Part shown: piece after piece, positions 24,840 to 34,126 of the stretch
Position numbering within the stretch: the stretch's first letter is position 1
Layout: each line of letters opens with the position of its first letter
Source of the DNA: Bradyrhizobium sp.
GTDB taxonomy: Bacteria; Pseudomonadota; Alphaproteobacteria; Rhizobiales; Xanthobacteraceae
Direction of reading: 5' to 3'
NCBI RefSeq assembly: GCF_019242285.1
Contig: NZ_JAFAVV010000539.1
Span: 1-42,659, forward strand
DNA length: 42,659 bases
Position numbers and translations under genes: made by a program
Notes under the pieces: generated by a model
Databases searched by the model: none
What the model was told of the DNA's origin: nothing
What the model saw: only the letters and a program-made list of their open reading frames with translations

Positions 24840-25780
24840 TGGCGGTAGCCGAGAAGCCCGCAGCCAGGGAGGTCGCAGCAGTCCGACGTGCAGATGGCGA
24901 AAGCCGAACGCTCGCCGCCTCACTGCCGCGCCTCGTGCTCGAGGCCCGCCGCATCGCCGCCAACGTGATCCACGGACTGCATGGACGGCGCCGCGCCGGC
25001 GCCGGCGAGAGCTTCTGGCAGTACCGCCGCTTCGTCTCGGGCGAGCCGTCGCAGAGCGTCGACTGGCGCCGCTCCGCGCGCGACGACCATCTCTATGTCC
25101 GCGAGCAGGAATGGGAGGCTGCGCACACGATATGGGTGTGGCCGGACCGCTCGCCGTCGATGGCCTTTGCCTCGCAGAAGTCGCGCGACAGCAAGCTGGA
25201 GCGCGGCCTGATCGTGGCCTTCGCGCTGGCCGAGCTCTTGGTCGCCGGCGGCGAGCGCGTCGGCATTCCCGGCCTGATGACCCCGACCGCGAGCCGCAGC
25301 GTGATCGACAAGATGGCGCAGGCCATCCTGCATGACGGCGGCGACCGGCTGAGCCTGCCGCCGTCCTTCGTCCCGTCGGCACTCGCCGAGATCATCGTGC
25401 TGTCGGACTTCTGGTCGCCGATCTCGGAGATCCGCGCCATGCTGGCCGGGCTGTCGTCCTCCGGCGCGCACGGCACGCTGGTGCAGGTCGTCGATCCGGC
25501 GGAAGAGAGCTTCCCCTATTCAGGCCGCGTCGAATTCGTCGAGCCGGAAGGGTTCGGCCAGATCACCGCGGGCCGTGCCGAGAGCTGGACGACCGATTAT
25601 GTCGCGCGGCTCGCGCTGCATCGCGACCAGATTCGCGCCGAGACCAACAAGCTCGACTGGCTGTTCGCGACCCACACGACGAGCCGCTCCGCAGCCGAGC
25701 TGCTCTTGTTCCTGCACGGCGGCATGATGGCGAGCAAGGGCAGCGGACGCACCGGAGTGAAGGCGGGGCGCAGCCTATGA
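24839..25780 (+). CDS. DUF58 domain-containing protein
   Basis: 313 residues. The DUF58 core is RRFVSGEPSQSVDWRRSARDDHLYVREQEWEAAHTIW (about residues 63-100), leading into a VWA-like segment WVWPDRSPSMAFASQKS with a MIDAS-like DxSxS equivalent. DUF58 proteins are partners of MoxR ATPases. It starts at the moxR stop and overlaps the next start by 4 nt (ATGA). N-terminal residues up to about 45 are Ala/Arg-rich and probably not part of the domain. Confidence 0.88.
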   Translation: MAVAEKPAAREVAAVRRADGESRTLAASLPRLVLEARRIAANVIHGLHGRRRAGAGESFWQYRRFVSGEPSQSVDWRRSARDDHLYVREQEWEAAHTIWVWPDRSPSMAFASQKSRDSKLERGLIVAFALAELLVAGGERVGIPGLMTPTASRSVIDKMAQAILHDGGDRLSLPPSFVPSALAEIIVLSDFWSPISEIRAMLAGLSSSGAHGTLVQVVDPAEESFPYSGRVEFVEPEGFGQITAGRAESWTTDYVARLALHRDQIRAETNKLDWLFATHTTSRSAAELLLFLHGGMMASKGSGRTGVKAGRSL

Positions 25781-28593
25781 TCGCAGGCCTGCCGCTCTCC
25801 TTCGCCGAACCGCTGATGCTGATCGGGCTAGTGAGCCTGCCGGTATTATGGTGGCTGTTGCGGGTCATGCCGCCGCGGCCGCGCCGGATCGAGTTTCCGC
25901 CGACCCGGCTGCTGTTCGACATCGCGCCGAAGGAGGAGACGCCCTCGCGCACGCCATGGTGGCTCACTGCGCTGCGGCTTGCGGCCGCAGCCCTCGTCAT
26001 CCTGGCGGCGGCCGGACCGATCTGGAATCCGCGGACCAGCCTTGCCGGCGGCAGCGCGCCGTTGCTGCTCCTGTTCGACGACAGTTGGAGCGCGGCCTCG
26101 AACTGGGATGCGCGTGTCCGAGCCGCCGACGAGTTGATTGCCAAAGCCGACTCCGATCGCCGCGGCGTGGCGCTGGTCTCGTTCGCGGAGCCCAACAAGG
26201 ACATCACCATGATGCCGGCCGGCGCAGCAAGGGTGGCGCTGCGGCAGCTTGCGCCCAAACCCTACACGATCGACCGGACCGACATCCTGCCTGCCATCGA
26301 CCGCTTCCTCAAAGCCACCGGCGACGTCGAGATCGCCTTCCTGTCCGACGGCGTCGACGCCGGACACGGCGCGGACTTCGTCTCCGGCCTCGGCAGGATC
26401 ATCGGCGACCGCACGCTGACGATCTTCGAGGGCGGCACGCCCTCGCCTTTGGCGCTGGCCGGCGCCGAGAACGCGGCCGCCAACATGACGGTCAAGGTGC
26501 TGCGCGTCGACTCTAGCGTCGGAGGCGGCACGGTTCGCGCGCTCGACGCCAAGGGCTCGCCGATCGGCGAGGCGCGCTTCGGCTTCGCGCCACAGGCGCG
26601 CGAGACGGACGCGACCTTCGATCTCCCGGTCGAGCTGCGCAACGACATCACCCGCCTGGAGATTTCTGGCGAACGCTCGGCCGGCGCGGTGCAGCTCCTC
26701 GACAAGCGATGGCGCCGCCGCGCGGTCGGCATCGTTTCCGGCGCAACCATCGATACCGCGCAGCCGCTGCTCGCACCGACCTTCTATTTGACCCGCGCGC
26801 TCGGTCCGTTCGCCGACGTCCGGCTCGGCGATCGCGGCGCGCCGCAACAGGTGACGACGCAGCTCCTGGACCAGAAGCTGCCGCTGATCGTGATGGCCGA
26901 TGTCGGCACGCTGTCTCCGGACATGCGCGACCGCCTCGCCGCCTGGATCGATCAGGGCGGCGTCCTGGTGCGCTTCGCGGGTCCAAGGCTCGCCCAGGGC
27001 GATGATGATCTCGTGCCGGTGAAACTCAGGCGCGGCGGCCGTACGCTCGGCGGCAGCCTGACCTGGGAGAAGCCGCAACACCTGACCGCCTTCACCGCGG
27101 ATGGGCCATTCGCTGGCCTCCCCGTGCCGGCCGACGTCACCGTGAGCCGGCAGGTGCTGGCCGAGCCGGATGCGACGCTGTCGTCGCGGAGCTGGGCCTC
27201 GTTGGAGGACGGCACCCCGCTCGTCACCGGCGAGCGCCGCGGCAAGGGCATGATCGTGCTGTTCCATGTCAGCGCCGACATGCGCTGGTCGGATCTGCCC
27301 ATGTCGGGCACCTTCGTTGAGATGCTGAGACGGATCGTCGACATGTCAGGCTACACGTCAACTCCAGGCGCCGGCGTCGCCGGCGAAGCGGGCAAGAAGA
27401 CGGTGGCCCCGTTGCACACGCTCGACGGCTTCGGCGCGTTCGGGCCGCCGCCCTCGACCGCCAAGCCGCTGCCGGCCGACTACCGGGACCGCGCCTCCGT
27501 CGACCATCCGCCGGGCTTCTACGGCCCCGCCGACGGCCCACTCGCGGTCAACACGCTGGCCGCCTCCGACCGCATCGTGCCGCTCGACACCACGGCAATC
27601 AACGCACGCCGCGCCAGCTACACCAACGCCGAGCCGCGCGATCTCCGCGGCATGCTGTTGACCGCATCGCTCGCGTTGTTCCTGATCGACGCGGTGATCG
27701 TCGCGATTCTCGGTGCTGGGATCGCCGGGCTGTTGCGGCGCCGCGCCGCACCGGCGGCGCTCGCCTTCCTCGCGCTGGTGCTGGCCGGAATGCTGGCGAT
27801 GCCGTCGGCCCGCGCCGGGCAGGCCAGCGACGATTTCGCCATGCATGCGGTGTCGCAGACCAGACTGGCTTACGTCGTCACCGGCAACGCCGACGTCGAT
27901 TCGATCGTCAAGGCCGGCATGGCCGGGCTCACTCTGTTCCTCGCCCAGCGTACCGCGCTCGAGGCCGGCGATCCCATCGGCGTCGATCCTGCGCATGACG
28001 AGCTTGCGTTCTTCCCGCTGATCTATTGGCCGATCGTGCCCGGCGCGCCGAAGCCGCCGCAGGATGCGCTCAACCGCATCGACGCCTACATGAAGCAGGG
28101 TGGCACCGTGGTGTTCGACACCCGCGACGCGGTCGAGGCCCCGCCAGGCGACAATGGCGCCTCGCAGACCTCGGGCATGCAGACGCTCCGCGACATCCTG
28201 TCCTCGCTCGACGTTCCCGAGCTCGAGCCGGTGCCGCGGGACCACGTGCTGACCAAGACGTTCTACCTGCTGCGCGATTTTCCCGGCCGCTTCGCCTCCG
28301 GCCAGACCTGGGTCGAGGCGCTGCCGCATGAGGACGACGAGGAGGCGCAAGCAGCGCGGCCGGCGCGTGGCGGCGACAGCGTCTCGCCGATCATCATCAC
28401 CTCGAACGATCTTGCCGGCGCCTGGGCGATCCGCCCCGACGGGCAGCCGATGCTGCCGATGACCCCGGGCGAGCCGAAGCAGCGCGAATACGCCTTCCGC
28501 GCCGGCGTCAATATCGTGATGTACACGCTGACCGGCAACTACAAGGCCGACCTGGTTCACGCGCCGGCGTTGATCGAGCGGCTGGGGCAGTAA
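25777..28593 (+). CDS. BatA/VWA-like membrane protein with C-terminal DUF4159 domain
   Basis: 938 residues. The N-terminus is a BatA-type membrane hairpin (PLMLIGLVSLPVLWWLLRVMPPRP and ALRLAAAALVILAAAGPIW) followed by a VWA-like region LLLFDDSWSAASNWDARVRA. A second membrane segment pair near residues 626-680 precedes the DUF4159 domain (SDDFAMHAVSQTRLAYVVTGNADVDSIVKAG through PLIYWPIVPG and GGTVVFDTRDAVE). The membrane stem and soluble domains suggest an envelope-anchored partner of the MoxR/DUF58 pair. It overlaps DUF58 by 4 nt; the next gene follows 9 nt later. Confidence 0.85.
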   Translation: MIAGLPLSFAEPLMLIGLVSLPVLWWLLRVMPPRPRRIEFPPTRLLFDIAPKEETPSRTPWWLTALRLAAAALVILAAAGPIWNPRTSLAGGSAPLLLLFDDSWSAASNWDARVRAADELIAKADSDRRGVALVSFAEPNKDITMMPAGAARVALRQLAPKPYTIDRTDILPAIDRFLKATGDVEIAFLSDGVDAGHGADFVSGLGRIIGDRTLTIFEGGTPSPLALAGAENAAANMTVKVLRVDSSVGGGTVRALDAKGSPIGEARFGFAPQARETDATFDLPVELRNDITRLEISGERSAGAVQLLDKRWRRRAVGIVSGATIDTAQPLLAPTFYLTRALGPFADVRLGDRGAPQQVTTQLLDQKLPLIVMADVGTLSPDMRDRLAAWIDQGGVLVRFAGPRLAQGDDDLVPVKLRRGGRTLGGSLTWEKPQHLTAFTADGPFAGLPVPADVTVSRQVLAEPDATLSSRSWASLEDGTPLVTGERRGKGMIVLFHVSADMRWSDLPMSGTFVEMLRRIVDMSGYTSTPGAGVAGEAGKKTVAPLHTLDGFGAFGPPPSTAKPLPADYRDRASVDHPPGFYGPADGPLAVNTLAASDRIVPLDTTAINARRASYTNAEPRDLRGMLLTASLALFLIDAVIVAILGAGIAGLLRRRAAPAALAFLALVLAGMLAMPSARAGQASDDFAMHAVSQTRLAYVVTGNADVDSIVKAGMAGLTLFLAQRTALEAGDPIGVDPAHDELAFFPLIYWPIVPGAPKPPQDALNRIDAYMKQGGTVVFDTRDAVEAPPGDNGASQTSGMQTLRDILSSLDVPELEPVPRDHVLTKTFYLLRDFPGRFASGQTWVEALPHEDDEEAQAARPARGGDSVSPIIITSNDLAGAWAIRPDGQPMLPMTPGEPKQREYAFRAGVNIVMYTLTGNYKADLVHAPALIERLGQ

Positions 28594-28602
28594 GGCAGCG
28601 AC

Positions 28603-30666
28603 ATGCAGTACGGAATCGCGTTCACCCCGCTCGTTCCCTCGCTGATCCTCTGGATCGCGATCGCCGCAATCGTCATGATCGCGGCCCTGCTGCTGCTCAC
28701 CCGATCCCGCGGCGCCGCGGTGCGGGTGACTGCGCTCGCGCTGATCGTGCTGGCGCTCGCCAATCCATCCTTCACCCGCGAGGACCGCGAGCCGTTGAGC
28801 TCGGTCGCAGCCGTCGTGGTCGACAAGAGCCCGAGCCAGGATTTCGGCGACCGCAGCAGGCAGACGGCCCGGGCGCAGGCTGCGCTGGTCGACAGCCTGA
28901 AGAAGGTCAGGGGGCTCGAGGTTCGCGTGGTCGAGGCCGGACAGGCCGATGGCGAGACCGACGGCACCCATCTGTTCAGCGCGCTCTCATCGGCATTGTC
29001 GGACGTGCCGGTCGATCGCGTCGCGGGCGCCTTCCTGATCACTGACGGCCGAGTGCACGACATCCCCGCCAGTGCGTCCGCGCTCGGCTTCCAGGCGCCG
29101 GTGCACGCCCTGATCACGGGGGCCACGAACGAGCGCGACCGCCGGATTGCGATCTCGGCGGCGCCGAAGTTCGGCATCGTCGGCCAGATCCAGACCGTTA
29201 CCTATCGGCTCGACGACCAGGGGGTGACGGGCGAGCGCGCGAAAGTCGTGATCCGGCGCGACGGCGAGACCATCAGCGAGCGTACGCTGCAAAGCGGCCA
29301 GACCTCCAGCGTCGACATCGACATCAAGCATGAGGGGCCGAACATCGTCGAGATCGAGGCTTCCCCGCTCCAGGACGAACTCACCCTGGTCAACAATCGC
29401 GCCGTGGTCTCGATCGAAGGCGTGCGCGACAAGCTGCGCGTGCTGCTCGTCTCCGGCGAGCCGCATTCGGGTGAGCGCACCTGGCGCAACCTTCTGAAGT
29501 CGGATCCCAGCGTCGATCTCGTGCACTTCACCATTCTGCGGCCGCCGGAGAAGCAGGACGGCACCCCGATCAACGAATTGTCGCTGATCGCGTTTCCGAC
29601 CCGGGAATTGTTCCAGCAGAGAATCGGTGAATTCCAGCTCATCATCTTCGACCGCTATGCGCGCCAGGGCGTGCTGCCGATCGCCTATTTCGACAACATC
29701 GCACGCTACGTGCGCACCGGCGGCGCGGTGCTGGTGTCTGCGGGTCCCGACTACGCCTCGAGCACCAGCATCTGGCGGACGCCGCTCGATTCGGTTCTTC
29801 CCGCCGAGCCCGTCGGCGTGACCGAGAAGCCGTTCTATGCCGAGCTCAGCGACGCCGGCAAACGCCACCCGGTGACGCGGGGCCTCGAAGGCTCCAACAG
29901 CGAGCCGCCGCACTGGAGTCGCTTCTTCCGCACCGTCGATACCCGCAACGCGATCACGGCCCCGGTGATGACCGGCGCCAATGGCGAGCCGCTCCTGTTG
30001 CTGTCGCGCTTCGGCGAGGGCCGCGTCGCATTGCTCCTCACCGATCACATTTGGCTATGGGCGCGCGGCTATGAGGGCGGCGGCCCGCATCTCGACCTGT
30101 TGCGGCGGATTTCGCACTGGCTGATGAAGCAGCCCGATCTCGACGAGGAGGCGCTGCGGCTGCAGGTGCAGGGCAAGAACCTCGAAGTGATCCGCCAGAC
30201 CATGGCGGACAGCGTCGCGCCGGTGACGGTGACCTCGCCCTCCGGCGCCACCCGCGAATTGACCTTGAGCCCGGGCGAACCCGGCGAATGGCGCGCGACG
30301 ATTCCGGCCGGCGAACTCGGCCTGTGGCAGGCCACCGATGGCACGCTGAAGGCGCTGATCAATGTCGGGCCGACCAATCCGAAGGAGTTCTCCGAGGTCA
30401 CCTCGACCACCGACACGCTGAAGCCGCTCGCGCAGGCGACCGGCGGCGACGTGCAACGTGTCGCTTCGGGATCAACCGTCGAGCTGCCGCGCATCGCGCC
30501 GGTGCATTCGACCAACGTGTTCCACGGCGAGGGCTGGATGGGCGTGAAGATGCGCGACGCCAGCGTCGTCAAGGGCGTCGGCGTACTGCCGGTGTTCGCC
30601 GGCCTGATCGGCCTGTTGCTGCTGCTCGGCGCCTTTGGCGCCACCTGGCTGCGCGAGGGACGCTGA
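28603..30666 (+). CDS. Membrane protein with VWA-like and glutamine amidotransferase-like domains
   Basis: 687 residues, ATG at 28603 with AAGG 7 nt upstream. Two N-terminal membrane helices (ILWIAIAAIVMIAALLLLT and VRVTALALIVLALAN) flank a VWA-like region (VVVDKSPSQDFGDRSRQTARAQ). A GATase1-like domain follows around residues 280-400 (LRVLLVSGEPHSGERTWRNLL, IIFDRYARQGVLPIAYFDNIA, GGAVLVSAGPDYA). A C-terminal helix ends the protein (GVLPVFAGLIGLLLLLGAFGATWLREGR). The last base of the stop is the first base of the next start. Confidence 0.82.
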   Translation: MQYGIAFTPLVPSLILWIAIAAIVMIAALLLLTRSRGAAVRVTALALIVLALANPSFTREDREPLSSVAAVVVDKSPSQDFGDRSRQTARAQAALVDSLKKVRGLEVRVVEAGQADGETDGTHLFSALSSALSDVPVDRVAGAFLITDGRVHDIPASASALGFQAPVHALITGATNERDRRIAISAAPKFGIVGQIQTVTYRLDDQGVTGERAKVVIRRDGETISERTLQSGQTSSVDIDIKHEGPNIVEIEASPLQDELTLVNNRAVVSIEGVRDKLRVLLVSGEPHSGERTWRNLLKSDPSVDLVHFTILRPPEKQDGTPINELSLIAFPTRELFQQRIGEFQLIIFDRYARQGVLPIAYFDNIARYVRTGGAVLVSAGPDYASSTSIWRTPLDSVLPAEPVGVTEKPFYAELSDAGKRHPVTRGLEGSNSEPPHWSRFFRTVDTRNAITAPVMTGANGEPLLLLSRFGEGRVALLLTDHIWLWARGYEGGGPHLDLLRRISHWLMKQPDLDEEALRLQVQGKNLEVIRQTMADSVAPVTVTSPSGATRELTLSPGEPGEWRATIPAGELGLWQATDGTLKALINVGPTNPKEFSEVTSTTDTLKPLAQATGGDVQRVASGSTVELPRIAPVHSTNVFHGEGWMGVKMRDASVVKGVGVLPVFAGLIGLLLLLGAFGATWLREGR

Positions 30667-30965
30667 TGACATGCGAGATGCTTCGGCGCGGGGCGCGGTT
30701 GTCGCTTTTCGGGCTGGCCTTGACGTGTGCGCCCTCGCTGGCACAGGCCGCGCCGCCTGTTCCGGCTGAAGCATCCACCAAGCCGATCGGCACCTGCACC
30801 ATCTGCGCGATGCTCTCGCTCGCCGACGACGTGATCTTCGCGCCTCCGCCGCTCCTGCGGCTGCCGGAGGCGGTGGAGTTCCTGTATCGGACGACCGGTG
30901 CTGAATTCGTCCACCTCAGGTCGACCGGCTCTGCGCCGCCGCACGTCGCGCAGCACAATTCGTGA
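30666..30965 (+). CDS. Small secreted protein at the end of the MoxR operon
   Basis: 99 residues, ATG at 30666 overlapping the previous stop by one base. A signal peptide with a charged n-region and hydrophobic core (LSLFGLALTCAPSLAQA) precedes a Cys pair motif GTCTICAML (about residues 42-50) and a Pro-rich tail. No domain is recognised. The overlap argues that it belongs to the MoxR operon and may be an exported companion of the two membrane proteins. The GNAT gene converges 9 nt downstream. Confidence 0.6.
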   Translation: MTCEMLRRGARLSLFGLALTCAPSLAQAAPPVPAEASTKPIGTCTICAMLSLADDVIFAPPPLLRLPEAVEFLYRTTGAEFVHLRSTGSAPPHVAQHNS

Positions 30966-30974
30966 CGGCCGGCT

Positions 30975-31487
30975 CTACTGGGCCAAGCTCCAGTCGGGGC
31001 GGATCGGCCCCGAGACGCCATCGAACGCGCCGTCCGCCAACTCGGCGACCAGCAGCCGGTCGTAGTCGACCGGACCCGGCATGGTCGCTCTGCCCTTTGG
31101 CACGCGCTTGAAGCCGACGCGGCTGTAATAGGTCTCGTCCCCGACCAACAGCACCAGCCGGTGGCCCTTGGTCTTGGCGTCGGCGAGCGCGCGCTCGATC
31201 AGCGCGCGGCCGATGCCGTGCTTGCGGAATGGCGGCTCGACCGTCAGGGGCCCGAGCAGCAGCGCCTTGGTGTCGCCGACGCAGATCGGCAACTGCCGCA
31301 CCGATCCGACCAGCAGCGTCCCGATATGCGCCGTGAAGGACAGGTCGAGCAGATGATCGACATGCTCGCGCAGCCGATAGGCCGAGAGCACGAAGCGGCC
31401 CGGCCCGAAGGTGCGCTCATGCAGCCGCTCGATCGCCTGCGCGTTGCCGGCGGCTTCCGGCAGGATGGTGAGGGAGAGGTCGTTCAT
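30975..31487 (-). CDS. GNAT-family N-acetyltransferase
   Basis: 170 residues from the ATG at 31487, whose ATGA overlaps the stop of the upstream gene. The acetyl-CoA-binding motif A is seen in LGPLTVEPPFRKHGIGRALIERALADAKTKG, with motif B LVLLVGDETYYSRVGFKRV. Substrate unknown. It is the last gene of a three-gene operon (Nudix, membrane protein, GNAT). Confidence 0.88.
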   Translation of the reverse strand: MNDLSLTILPEAAGNAQAIERLHERTFGPGRFVLSAYRLREHVDHLLDLSFTAHIGTLLVGSVRQLPICVGDTKALLLGPLTVEPPFRKHGIGRALIERALADAKTKGHRLVLLVGDETYYSRVGFKRVPKGRATMPGPVDYDRLLVAELADGAFDGVSGPIRPDWSLAQ

Positions 31488-32608
31488 GACGTCAATCGCG
31501 TTTTCGGCTCGGACGCAGGCATAAGCGAGGCGAACAGCAGCGTCCATAGCGAAAGCATGGCGATCGGCACCGTATAATAGGGCGTGACCACGGTATGGCT
31601 CATGAAGAAGGCCATGTTGACCAGGAGGTTCAGACCCACCACCAGCGCTATTCGCCTGGTGCCAGCCCCGCCGCCCGGCCGTACCAGCCATACGGCGCAG
31701 CCGATCGCAAGCAGCAGCAGAAGCGATTGCTGGTCGCCGGCATATTCCCGGATCACGCTGAAGGAGAAGTCCGGCGGGGCGACATCCTGCCCGCCATAGG
31801 TGGTGGCGAACGGGCTGCCGGCGTTGATGGCGTTCGCCACCAGTGTCGGCGCCAGTCCGACCAGGAAGGCGGCGCCGAACAGCCCGCCTTGACCGGCGAA
31901 CGCGATCTTTCGCGTCCAGAGCAAGGCGATGGGGAAGAACAGAAGGCAACCGGCGCCGAGGAACAGGTTCGGCAGACGGAAATTGACGGACACTCCAAGC
32001 ACCAGGCCCAGCGCGGCCGTCAGCCACGGCCGATGTACCGCCTGCGCGCCACCGAACAGGCGCGCGGTCAGCCAGCCGGCCACGGCGCAGACCATCATGG
32101 TCGGCGCCATCGAGTAGCTCGCCTTTGACGGATTGATCATCAGGTAGATCGCAAGGCAGCCGAAGGCGCCAGCCAGCACGACCGACACCGTCGTTCGCGC
32201 GGCGGCGATCGCGAGGATGGCGAAGGCGAACAGCAGGGTCGACGCCAGCACGTAGAGCGGGATGACCTGATGGCCTTCCGGAAACAATGCGAGCGCGAAA
32301 CCGGTGCCGGGCGGATACTGGATCACCTGCTTCCCCGACGCCATCCTGGTGTGGCAGGGCGCCGTGGTGACGTCGGCCGCGGTGGGAAAGCCGATCTGCT
32401 TCAGTTTCGTCGTCAGGTAATGATCGTCGTCGCGCGAGATGTCGGTGTCGAGACCGGAGATGCCGAAACGCTGGAACAGATGCGCCTGCCTGAGATAGCA
32501 GACGTCGTCGAACACGCCGCGCGCCTCGTTCCAGCGCGACATCGACCCGACATTGCTTGCCAGCATCAGGAAGCACACAACGCCGCAGAGGAGCTTCAGG
32601 TGCTTCAT
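31484..32608 (-). CDS. Polytopic membrane protein (glycosyltransferase-like layout)
   Basis: 374 residues. The first helix is near-terminal, followed by an extracytoplasmic loop with RGVFDDVCYLRQAHLFQRFG, ISRDDDHYLTTKLKQIGF and YPPGTGFALALFPEGHQVI, then about eight further membrane helices. A long first loop with acidic residues is reminiscent of GT-C-type glycosyltransferases, but no signature allows a firm call. It is translationally coupled to GNAT and follows the Nudix gene by 7 nt. Confidence 0.7.
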   Translation of the reverse strand: MKHLKLLCGVVCFLMLASNVGSMSRWNEARGVFDDVCYLRQAHLFQRFGISGLDTDISRDDDHYLTTKLKQIGFPTAADVTTAPCHTRMASGKQVIQYPPGTGFALALFPEGHQVIPLYVLASTLLFAFAILAIAAARTTVSVVLAGAFGCLAIYLMINPSKASYSMAPTMMVCAVAGWLTARLFGGAQAVHRPWLTAALGLVLGVSVNFRLPNLFLGAGCLLFFPIALLWTRKIAFAGQGGLFGAAFLVGLAPTLVANAINAGSPFATTYGGQDVAPPDFSFSVIREYAGDQQSLLLLLAIGCAVWLVRPGGGAGTRRIALVVGLNLLVNMAFFMSHTVVTPYYTVPIAMLSLWTLLFASLMPASEPKTRLTS

Positions 32609-32615
32609 GCCGACC

Positions 32616-33101
32616 TCAGCGCCAGGTCACGGTCGGCGCGCGGGCGTCGAGCACCTCGGCGATCCGCAACCGCGTGCCGGCGGTCGTATCGGGCGGCAGC
32701 GCGTCGGTTTCGAAAAAGCCGCAGGCGACGATCTCGCGATTGGGCTCCGGCAATCGGTCCTGCCGAAACTGCCGGACGACGAAGACGGCGACATGATCGC
32801 GGCGGGACGCATAGCTGTTGAAGAACAGGCCGTGCAGGGCCGGCGTGCCGGCAAGCTCGATGCGGCCCTCCTCGATGAGCTCGCGCTTCAACGCTTCCAT
32901 CACGCTCTCGCCGACCTCGACGCCGCCGCCCGGCAGGTGCCAGCCCGCCACATAGCTGTGCTTGACCAGGAACACCCGCTCGTCCCTGTCGAGCACGACG
33001 GCGCGGACGCCCAGCGTCATGCCGCGGGCGAACCGCCAATAGAGATGAAAGAACCGGCGCAGCACCGGCTCCAGGCGGGACCGCCAGCCGGACATGGTCA
33101 T
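32616..33101 (-). CDS. Nudix hydrolase
   Basis: 161 residues. The Nudix box lies in HLPGGGVEVGESVMEALKRELIEEGRI (about residues 54-80); the last invariant Gly position of the box (EExG) reads Arg here, a common variation in this subgroup. The N-terminus MTMSGWRSRLEPVLRRFFHLYWRFARG is basic and amphipathic. The substrate cannot be deduced. It is the first gene of the operon; the metallophosphoesterase gene diverges from it 131 nt away. Confidence 0.88.
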   Translation of the reverse strand: MTMSGWRSRLEPVLRRFFHLYWRFARGMTLGVRAVVLDRDERVFLVKHSYVAGWHLPGGGVEVGESVMEALKRELIEEGRIELAGTPALHGLFFNSYASRRDHVAVFVVRQFRQDRLPEPNREIVACGFFETDALPPDTTAGTRLRIAEVLDARAPTVTWR

Positions 33102-33232
33102 GGAAAGCGGCGGCCCATCGCGTTTGATCCTTGCGCGGGCCCGGCGCTTGCCAATAGATGGGCGCGTCCTCGCGCGAGCATCGCAGGACCATCGTGCCGT
33201 GACGCACGGGCAATCGGGCGGGATCGCGCATC

Positions 33233-34120
33233 ATGACAGTCTTCACGCTTGCCCATTTGTCCGATCCGCATCTGCCGCCCTTGCCGAAACCCCGCGCCTC
33301 CGAGCTCGTGGGCAAGCGCGCGCTCGGCTATCTGAACTGGACCCGCAACCGCCACATCCATCATCGGCGTGAGGTCCTGGATGCGCTGGTCTCCGACCTG
33401 CAGGCGCAGGCCCCCGCTCATATCGCCGTCACCGGCGACCTCGTCAACCTCGCGCTTGAAGCCGAGTTCGCGCCGGCTCTGGAATGGCTGAAAGGCGTCG
33501 GCCCTCCGGACCACGTCACCGTCATTCCCGGCAACCACGATGCTTATGTCCGTGCCACCCGCCACCGCTTCGCCCAAACCTTCATAGATTACCTCCAAGG
33601 CGACGACGGCTCCGGCGCCACCGGCTTTCCCTCGCTGCGACGGCGCGGTCCGCTCACGCTGATCAGCCTCTCGACTGCGGTGCCGACGGCACCCTTCATG
33701 GCGACGGGAACGCTCGGGTCCACCCAGCTTGCCAAACTCGAGCCGTTGCTCGCGCAATCCTCCGTTGAGCAGACCTTTCGTGTCCTCCTGGTTCATCACC
33801 CCCTGCGTTCGACTTCGCGAATCAAGCGACTGACCGACGCCGACCAGTTGATCGCATTGCTGCGGCGGCACGGTGTCGAGCTGGTGCTGCACGGCCACGA
33901 CCACGTCCATTCCACGATCCGGATCGACGGCCCGAACGGCGCGATCCCGGTGATCGGCGTGCCGTCGGCGTCGGCGCGCCGGCATGGGCGCCATCCGGCC
34001 GCCGCCTACAACCTCTACCAGATCGCGCGCGACGATGCCGGCTGGCGCTGCGAGCAGATCGTGCGGGGGCTGGACGACAAGCTTCAGATGCGCGAGCTGA
34101 GCCGGGCGCGGCTCTACTAG
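33233..34120 (+). CDS. Metallophosphoesterase
   Basis: 295 residues, ATG at 33233. All calcineurin-type metal-binding motifs are present: LAHLSDPHLPP, VTGDLVNLALEAEF, VIPGNHDAY, LLVHHPLRS and LVLHGHDHVHS. Family members are phosphodiesterases or phosphatases acting on nucleotides or lipids; UshA or CpdA-like substrates are possible, but nothing discriminates. It converges on the next gene with 6 nt between. Confidence 0.9.
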   Translation: MTVFTLAHLSDPHLPPLPKPRASELVGKRALGYLNWTRNRHIHHRREVLDALVSDLQAQAPAHIAVTGDLVNLALEAEFAPALEWLKGVGPPDHVTVIPGNHDAYVRATRHRFAQTFIDYLQGDDGSGATGFPSLRRRGPLTLISLSTAVPTAPFMATGTLGSTQLAKLEPLLAQSSVEQTFRVLLVHHPLRSTSRIKRLTDADQLIALLRRHGVELVLHGHDHVHSTIRIDGPNGAIPVIGVPSASARRHGRHPAAAYNLYQIARDDAGWRCEQIVRGLDDKLQMRELSRARLY

Positions 34121-34126
34121 AGTCCA

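Noticed and set aside
23790..25382. A 530-codon open frame on the minus strand opposite moxR and DUF58
   Set aside because: It is an antisense shadow of two well-identified genes.
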